In this document: positions 58,701-64,000 of the stretch, piece after piece
How the letters are laid out: each line of letters begins with the position of its first letter
How positions within the stretch are numbered: the stretch's first letter is position 1
Program-made: the position numbers and the translations under genes
The notes under the pieces: model-generated
Told to the model about the DNA's origin: nothing
Seen by the model: the letters and a program-made list of their open reading frames with translations, nothing else
The model's database searches: none
Assembly (NCBI RefSeq): GCF_029784155.1
Contig: NC_073692.1
Span: forward strand, 154,410,334 to 154,474,333
Origin: Uranotaenia lowii
Lineage: Eukaryota > Arthropoda > Insecta > Diptera > Culicidae
Reading direction: 5' to 3'
Length of the DNA stretch: 64,000 nt

Positions 58701-58985
58701 GGTTTGTAAATTTATTAGATATGCAAAACATAAATACTATTTTTAAATAAACATGTGAAAACTAATGGATTTTCTAATATGTTTGATTAGGATTATTAGG
58801 CTCATGATATTCATTAGATTTTCCTATACTTTTTAGTACGTTTTTCAGCAACATAATACACTTGTAGAATTTATTGGATTTTCCAATAACTTGTACAGGA
58901 TAAATCATTACTTTGTAATTGAGCGATTAACTTTAAAAATTACTGAAATGACCCAGTAGATTTTATTGCCAGATTTGGTTCAGTG
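55781..58985. mobile_element. TIR element E3 carrying a two-exon gene
   Basis: The left end from 55781 (CACTGAGCAAAATCGGGC) and the reverse complement of the right end at 58985 (CACTGAACCAAATCTGGC) stay alignable for about 50 bases. The arms repeat GGATTTTCTAATA, TTGGAAAATCCAATA and similar words (55840-55930; 58765-58930). The 3.2-kb interior holds one well-formed two-exon gene on the - strand and otherwise AT-rich DNA. No transposase or clear target duplication is visible. The layout matches E1 and E2 but it is larger. Confidence 0.6.
57843..58499 (-). CDS. two-exon protein gene inside E3 (unrecognised)
   Basis: Exon 1 runs from ATG 58499 to 58388 (MDPYDSGRKPFSLVRKPNAI) with the strong donor AAG/GTAAGT. 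A 60-bp intron ends in CCTCCGCACAG, and exon 2 (58327-57843) continues in frame to TGA, for 198 residues. The protein is hydrophilic, rich in Ser, Thr, His and Asn (MYSSSNKHHSGGRKHHQSAS), with a more acidic, Ala-rich C-terminus (KTEAHQAAEVAQVVYNGTEW). No signal peptide, membrane segment or known domain is visible. A second open frame (+1) overlaps exon 2. It may be a captured host gene or an element-specific protein; the uninterrupted frame and ideal splice sites argue that it was recently functional. Confidence 0.5.
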
Positions 58986-59005
58986 TGCGCGAGATAGGCC
59001 ATCAC

Positions 59006-59452
59006 CTGGGTTGCCAGGTGCCCAGATTTGTCTGTAAAACCAAGACTTTTGACCCTTCGTCCAGATATTGGTCAGACACAGATTTTGCCCAGATTTTTGC
59101 TTGGAGTGCCCAGATTTTACAGACTTTCAAAATGTAGTGATGAAATCGATATTCATGTATCGAATTTGATCCGTAAGTGCCAGATTAGAGTGTAAATCTC
59201 GCTTGTATTCATGGGTATTCGACCAATCATTCATTAAACTTTTCTTTTAAATAAGACTGGCATGGTACGGGGTAGGAAACAGTGTTAGTTATATAGTTCT
59301 CAACTCGAAAATAACCCGAATACACCCCCCCGCTCACACGCATCGGCAAAACTCTTGTTACCAAATTTGTGATATCTTCCTTGTGCACAGACACGCACAG
59401 ACTTTTTTTCAAAATTGCCCAGATTTTTTATCCTCAACACCTGGCATCCCTG
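59006..59452. mobile_element. hAT MITE with perfect 8-bp target duplication
   Basis: Termini CTGGGTTGCCAGGTG and the complement CAGGGATGCCAGGTG bound a 447-bp unit, flanked by GCCATCAC on both sides (58998-59005 and 59453-59460). An 8-bp duplication and CAGGG-type ends are hallmarks of hAT elements. The interior repeats TGCCCAGATTTT. Confidence 0.92.
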
Positions 59453-59460
59453 GCCATCAC

Positions 59461-60067
59461 GAACGGGGGAAAAACATAAACAAAAACAAGCGGGAGATAG
59501 TTGGAAATCTGGAGCGTGTGTAGTACGGAGTAATAAAACTTAAAAGTATTTCCTAATCCTAATAGTACGGATATTTCTTAAAATTAGTAGTACGGGAGTG
59601 ACTGATTATAATTATTCAAACCTCTAAAAGGTGAAACAGTGAGTACAAAACGAATCCGCTGAAGAAATTGTTTGCTAAATGTAATTAAACACACAAAGGT
59701 CACGTACGAGGAAATTAACCTACAAACCAGGTTCAGGACGATTTCGATCAGTTTTAATTATAGCCGAACTATTGTATTGTAAATCGTAAGTAGTAAACCT
59801 ATATTTTAAATTAGTCATCCTAACAATTATGTTCTTAAAACTAAGGTTCCGGACGGAAATTAAAAAGCGATTGTCATTCGCCGATCCGAACAAGTGTGAG
59901 CAAGTGTGAGAGCCCGAGTAAAAGAAAACTAAATGTAAGTTTTCAGCTAACAATTTGTTTAGGACTCTAAATTAATAAAATGTGAAATATTTTAGCTTCA
60001 AGCTGCTACAATCGAGAAAGGCTGCTTTGAGGATTCTTTTCTCATTCGTCTCGTATCGCTCATAGTG
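59461..60067. other. intergenic, nothing recognised
   Basis: AT-rich. It may include part of the LINE 5' region; no clear boundary is visible. Confidence 0.35.
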
Positions 60068-61606
60068 AACAGTCGCGTTTCGAGATTTCGTCCAATATAT
60101 CCGGGTGTTTCGTTCCGTTCGGGCGTTTAATACGGTGTTTTGTACCGCGCTATACGTTTTTCTGCCAAAGGCAGACCCCAGCTCGCCAAAGTGGTGCTAT
60201 TATAGTGTTGGTCGACAAAAAAAAAAGGTTTTTTTCTGGCTAGCTGACTGCCCTCAACTGGTCACCACGAGGGCCGCCGCCATTGTTTGACTCATCATCA
60301 TCATCAATCTGGTCGTTCTTGCTCGAGCCGAGACTTGACGTGGCAGCCATCTTCGAAGAAGGACCACGTGGTTGGGATCACCACTGAAGGAGCCAATCAA
60401 AACAAAAATCAAGTTTGTTATACTTTTCTTACTTTTCTCTATTTCTAATTCTATTTTTTCTCTATTATATATTTCGATCAAATTGAGCTTCGCTTTTATT
60501 TTCATGAAATATGAGCGAAGGCGGGGGGTCGGACCCGCCAGAGGTGGATGGTGAGCAAATCATCTATGAGGATGAGGAGCATCTGGAGGATTCAGCTGTA
60601 GCTGGTTCTTCAAATGCTCATCCTTCTCCGCCAGTTGATATTGCTACTCCATCTGCAGCTGCGGGAAAAACAACCCGACTCCGAGTTTATCCTGATAATT
60701 CATCCTCTTCTGGGCCGGGGGTGGTTTTCATCCGGCCCAAAACTAACGGAAAACCATTAAATTTAGTGCAGATCACGAAAGATCTGGCTAGGTGGCCCTC
60801 CGTTACCAGTGTTTCCAAAGTACGTCCGAACAAATTGCGCGTTGTTGTGGCCGACCGGAAGGCCGCAAACGGAATTCTTGCCAGTAATTTTTTTAATTTA
60901 GAGTATCAGCTCTATATTCCATCTCGAGACGTAGAGATCGAGGGTGTGATCACCGAATCGAGTTTGGAGGCTGAATACGTTAAGTCTCACGGCGTAGGTA
61001 AGTTCAAGAGCCTTGATTCGACTTCGGTCGGAATCTTGGATTGTCGCCGACTCATGACTGCCTCCGTCGTTGATGGCGTTACCAAGTATTCGCCTTCAGC
61101 CTCGATTCGGGTAACATTTGCAGGAACAGCCCTCCCTCATTACGTCTTGATTGACGGAATTTTAAGGCTTCCAGTACGCCTTTATGTGCCTCGCCCAATG
61201 CAATGCAAGAATTGCATCAAGTTGGGGCATACTGCTTCGCATTGCTGCAACAAGAAGCGATGCTTGCATTGTGGGGAGAATCATGGGGAAGGAGCATGCT
61301 CAGCAGTTGAGCAAAAATGCGTCTATTGCGGGGGCTCACCCCATGATATCTCCTCCTGCGAGGCATTTCAGGCAAGCTGGGATAAACAGAGGCGCTCTTT
61401 AAAAGAACGCTCCAAGCGTTCTTATGCCGCCATATTAAAGAGCGCCTCTCCACCGATCCAACCTCAGACCTGTAACATTTTTTCTGTGCTGTCAGTTGAC
61501 AATGAAGACACAGATACGGCTGATGAAGTTCAGCCAGTCTTCGTTGCAGGAGGCTCTCGGAAGCGAACAAAGGCGCCTTCTCCGAAAATACCAGCTAAAA
61601 TAGCTA
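60068..61606 (+). mobile_element. 5' part of a Jockey-type LINE
   Basis: A GC-richer leader from about 60068 precedes ORF1 at 60511. The LINE is cut at 61606, where element E4 begins; no ORF2 (endonuclease/RT) is found downstream in the window. The 5' limit is approximate. Confidence 0.65.
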
Positions 61607-61614
61607 CACAGTAA
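60511..61614 (+). CDS. LINE ORF1 (Gag-like nucleic-acid-binding protein), 3' end disrupted
   Basis: A 367-residue frame starting MSEGGGSDPPEVDGEQIIYE. Residues about 50-190 resemble the RRM-like/PRE_C2HC part of Jockey-clade ORF1 proteins (LARWPSVTSVSKVRPNKLRV). Three zinc knuckles follow: CKNCIKLGHTASHC, CLHCGENHGEGAC and CVYCGGSPHDISSC (residues about 231-290). Then comes RSYAAILKSA, common in mosquito Jockey ORF1. The last codons and the TAA (61612-61614) lie inside element E4, so the native C-terminus is lost. ORF1 proteins bind the LINE RNA in the ribonucleoprotein particle. Confidence 0.8.
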   Translation: MSEGGGSDPPEVDGEQIIYEDEEHLEDSAVAGSSNAHPSPPVDIATPSAAAGKTTRLRVYPDNSSSSGPGVVFIRPKTNGKPLNLVQITKDLARWPSVTSVSKVRPNKLRVVVADRKAANGILASNFFNLEYQLYIPSRDVEIEGVITESSLEAEYVKSHGVGKFKSLDSTSVGILDCRRLMTASVVDGVTKYSPSASIRVTFAGTALPHYVLIDGILRLPVRLYVPRPMQCKNCIKLGHTASHCCNKKRCLHCGENHGEGACSAVEQKCVYCGGSPHDISSCEAFQASWDKQRRSLKERSKRSYAAILKSASPPIQPQTCNIFSVLSVDNEDTDTADEVQPVFVAGGSRKRTKAPSPKIPAKIATQ

Positions 61615-62321
61615 ACGAAAATTACCGAGTTCGGTAATTATTTTACCGAAATCCTAACATGTGGAGTTCGTTAAACTGTTCGGTAATTTTTTCATGGCCG
61701 AGGAGTGACAGCTGTCAAATATTACGGACCTTTCTCGGTAAAAAATAACCAAAACTCGGCAGATTATCTGTCAAAATATTGACAGTTGTTAACATGACAG
61801 CTCGTTATATTACCGAAAACCGGTATTGTTGAACCGAAATGTCTTTAATTATTACCGAAAGGTCGGTCATTTTTAACCAAAAAACTATAAAGCTCGGTTA
61901 TATGAACCGAGCAACCGGTACAGTTCACTGAAACACCTGTAATTATTACCGAAATACCTAAAACTCTAACCGAAATCCCTAAAATTTTTACCGAAATCCC
62001 TAAAATTTTTACCGAAATCCCTAAAATTTTTACCGAAATACCGTAATTATAATCGAAATATGGATCATTTTTACCGAAAAAACTGTAAAATATCGGTAAT
62101 ATTTACCGAAAAATCTGTAGAGTTTACCGAAATATCTGTAATTACTACCGAATAACTGGTAAATTTTACCAGACAATTTCAAAAAGTTCGGTAATATTTA
62201 GCAAAAATCCGGTGATTTTTACCAATATGTCTGTAATTACTACCGAAAATTCGGTAATATTTACCGAAAAATCGGTATTTTTTACTGAAAAATGGGTATT
62301 TTTTATTTTTACCGAAATAAC
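61607..62321. mobile_element. TIR element E4 (left part) made of ACCGAAA repeats
   Basis: Begins TA then CACAGTAAACGAAAATTACC, inserted in LINE ORF1. Variants of TTACCGAAA or its complement then fill about 700 bases, including three successive 21-bp copies of CCGAAATCCCTAAAATTTTTA at 61970-62032. The start resembles E1 and E2. A matching right terminus was not found; the right side merges with the fold-back element at 62322, which also contains ACCGAAA motifs in its centre. Confidence 0.6.
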
Positions 62322-62797
62322 GAACTTTGATGTGAGATAACACGAGTCGATTCGAGAAAGTGCTCCATGCTAAAATAACGTCGTTTTGACTGAGCCTCTA
62401 ATGCTCATCAGAATGGATATGTTTCGCTTGTAGTGTCGTCTGAAAATACCAGTAATATTAACCGAAAACTGCCAAATTTAGGAGTTTTAACCGAACACCG
62501 TAAAATATTCGATAATTTGAGTTTATGATGCACAGATTATTACGCGAGATGACTCGAGTCTCGAATCATTTTGCGTTATACGCCGTGCACCAAAACTGAA
62601 ATTACCGAATGTTTTACGATGTTCGGTAAACATTTACGAATGTTTCACAGTTTTCAGTAAATATTATTGGCATTTTCAGACGACACTACAAGCGAAACAT
62701 ATCCATTCTGATGAGCATTAGAGGCTCAGTTAAAACGACGTTTTTTTTTGCATGGAGCACTTTCTGGAATCGACTCGTGTTATCTCACATCGAAGTT
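62322..62797. mobile_element. fold-back element with about 150-bp arms
   Basis: The left arm 62322-62472 (TTGATGTGAGATAACACGAG and onward to TGTAGTGTCGTCTGAAAAT) is almost the exact reverse complement of the right arm 62648-62797. The spacer has further inverted motifs (CGAGATGACTCGAGTCTCGA) and TTACCGAA words. It may be a separate insertion in E4 or E4's own right side. Confidence 0.85.
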
Positions 62798-64000
62798 CGT
62801 GCTGTACGAAATAAACCACATCGGTAATTCAGGATTTCGACCTTCCCATCGGGATCCATGCCTTATTGAGAATTGTGAAAATCAATGAATTAAAATTGAC
62901 TATAAAATAGGAATTAAATTAATATACATATATTGTTAACGCCTCACAACATTTCTTAACAGACATGCTGTTTAGTGTTTACTATCTAATTGTTTTTAAT
63001 TTAAAAAAATCTGATATCCAAATTATCATTCGAATACTAAAGCTGCAATGCAACTGGTTCGCAGAATCCTAATAAAGTTAGAGAAAACTAAACCTCACCA
63101 AAAGTGATTAACATTTTCAAGTTATTAATTAAAATAAAAGCTAATGTTTTCATCATACGAAACCTTCGTGAAATTGTAATTAATTTTAATTTATTAAATA
63201 ATATTGGGGTATATTGGGGATCATCAGAATTAAAAACTTTCGCTTCTAGTATCATCTGGAGACTCTGATTATGCACTGCACTGTGCATAATAAGCTGAAA
63301 TTACTGAACGTTTTAGTATTTTCGACAATCCTAAAATGTTACAGTTTTCGATAAACATAGGCCTAGAAAAGAAGAATATTGTGAGTTAAGGTGGAACAAC
63401 TAAACTGATTATGAATAAACACTTACCTTTATTTACGACGACCAATTAAGTTCATAAATCAAAGCTATTAATAATTTACAATTTATTCTATCATAAATGC
63501 CATTTATTAATAAAACAATTAAACACATAAGTATCGAATATCGCACCCAACCTCACAGAATTCTATAGGTACATTTTTAAACCTCTATTGTTGCATATAC
63601 ATATGCATTTCGTGTTCTATTGGTATATAAATACAATTTATATGTTTATGCCCTTCATCGCACATTATAGCGCCCTTATTTATGCAATGCATATGGTACG
63701 AAAGTTTTACCACAGATTTTACAGTACAGTAAATGATACGCAACATTGTTTAATACTTGATATCTGTGGTTTCTATACTCAGAAAAAAATAGATAGAACA
63801 GTTGCTTTGAAGAACGAAAATGTACATGAAACAAAATTGTAAATGTAGAATTACATTAAATATTGAAATTAAGTCTGAATGGAGATTTACATGCAATGAG
63901 CTGGGTCATTACATGTAATGAGCTGAGTAATAATTATATATATGTAATGAGTAGGATAATTACATGTAATCACCCGATTCCCTTCTACGCATGTTATTTC
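62798..64000. other. intergenic with repeat remnants
   Basis: AT-rich without a gene. At about 63265-63360 a decayed partial copy of the fold-back spacer is visible (CTGAAATTACTGAACGTTTTAG against CTGAAATTACCGAATGTTTTACG). Confidence 0.45.
63887..63975 (+). repeat. short tandem repeat of ACATGTAATGAG units
   Basis: About three and a half imperfect copies, 22-27 bp apart, of TTACATGTAATGAGCTG run up to the window end. Confidence 0.75.

Noticed and set aside
61970..62032. CRISPR-like array from the regular 21-bp repeats
   Set aside because: Units are directly adjacent without unique spacers, and the genome is eukaryotic; it is a tandem amplification within a transposon arm.

Overview
This window looks like a stretch of an insect chromosome, most probably a mosquito (Culicidae). 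It is AT-rich and intron-rich, carries fragments of two conserved animal genes, and is dominated by transposable elements of types common in mosquitoes: a Tc1/mariner element of the ITmD37E kind, RTE- and Jockey/CR1-like LINEs, tRNA-derived SINEs, many small inverted-repeat elements (MITEs) and three LTR retrotransposons. The species assignment is inference from repeat types and gene similarity; no species marker is visible.

Host genes. (1) A Kelch-like gene of the KLHL17/actinfilin type lies on the + strand, in six recognisable exons between 7000 and 28137. The first exon present starts in the middle of the BTB domain, so the 5' part lies before the window. Its introns of about 6.8 and 11.3 kb are packed with repeats. 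(2) Prohibitin-2 (Phb2) lies on the - strand between about 50884 and 54527. Its reading frame is complete, and there is a candidate alternative terminal exon. The two genes face each other across about 23 kb of mostly mobile DNA.

Layout. 1-6999: a Tc1 element (1675-4309) containing a very long GT microsatellite and an RTE LINE insertion, then a 1.1-kb TIR element (4814-5925). 7000-28137: KLHL17, with a roughly 2-kb tandem duplication in its second visible intron, a MITE inserted in only one duplicate, six copies of a 15-nt motif, an antisense LINE (16800-19320), SINEs and hAT-like MITEs. 28138-32517: 3' UTR, a TIR element with a small spliced ORF (30285-31113), and unrecognised repetitive DNA. 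32518-41385: an apparently intact, very young Ty3/gypsy element with 1133-bp LTRs, a GGAC target duplication, gag and pol overlapping in a -1 frame and an in-frame A AAA AAC slip site; it sits inside an antisense RTE copy. 42304-45408: a decayed mag-like Ty3 element with 94-bp LTRs and no integrase. 45410-45638: a fold-back element built on tRNA 3'-half sequence. 48210-50497: a young non-autonomous Ty1/copia element (159-bp identical LTRs, 5-bp target duplication) that keeps Gag and protease but lacks integrase and reverse transcriptase. 50884-54527: Phb2. 55781-58985: a 3.2-kb TIR element carrying a clean two-exon ORF. 59006-59452: an hAT MITE with perfect 8-bp target duplications. 60068-61606: 5' end and ORF1 of a Jockey-type LINE, cut off by an ACCGAAA-repeat TIR element that supplies its stop codon. 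62322-62797: a fold-back element.

The most unusual pattern is a recurrent type of TIR element (4814-5925, 30285-31113, 55781-58985; left end of another at 61607). Termini begin CACA or CACT, two of them have TA target duplications, the arms are filled with an element-specific short motif related to TTA-N-N-G-AAAA, and the three complete ones each enclose a small two-exon ORF with a 60-67-bp intron. I do not recognise the encoded proteins.
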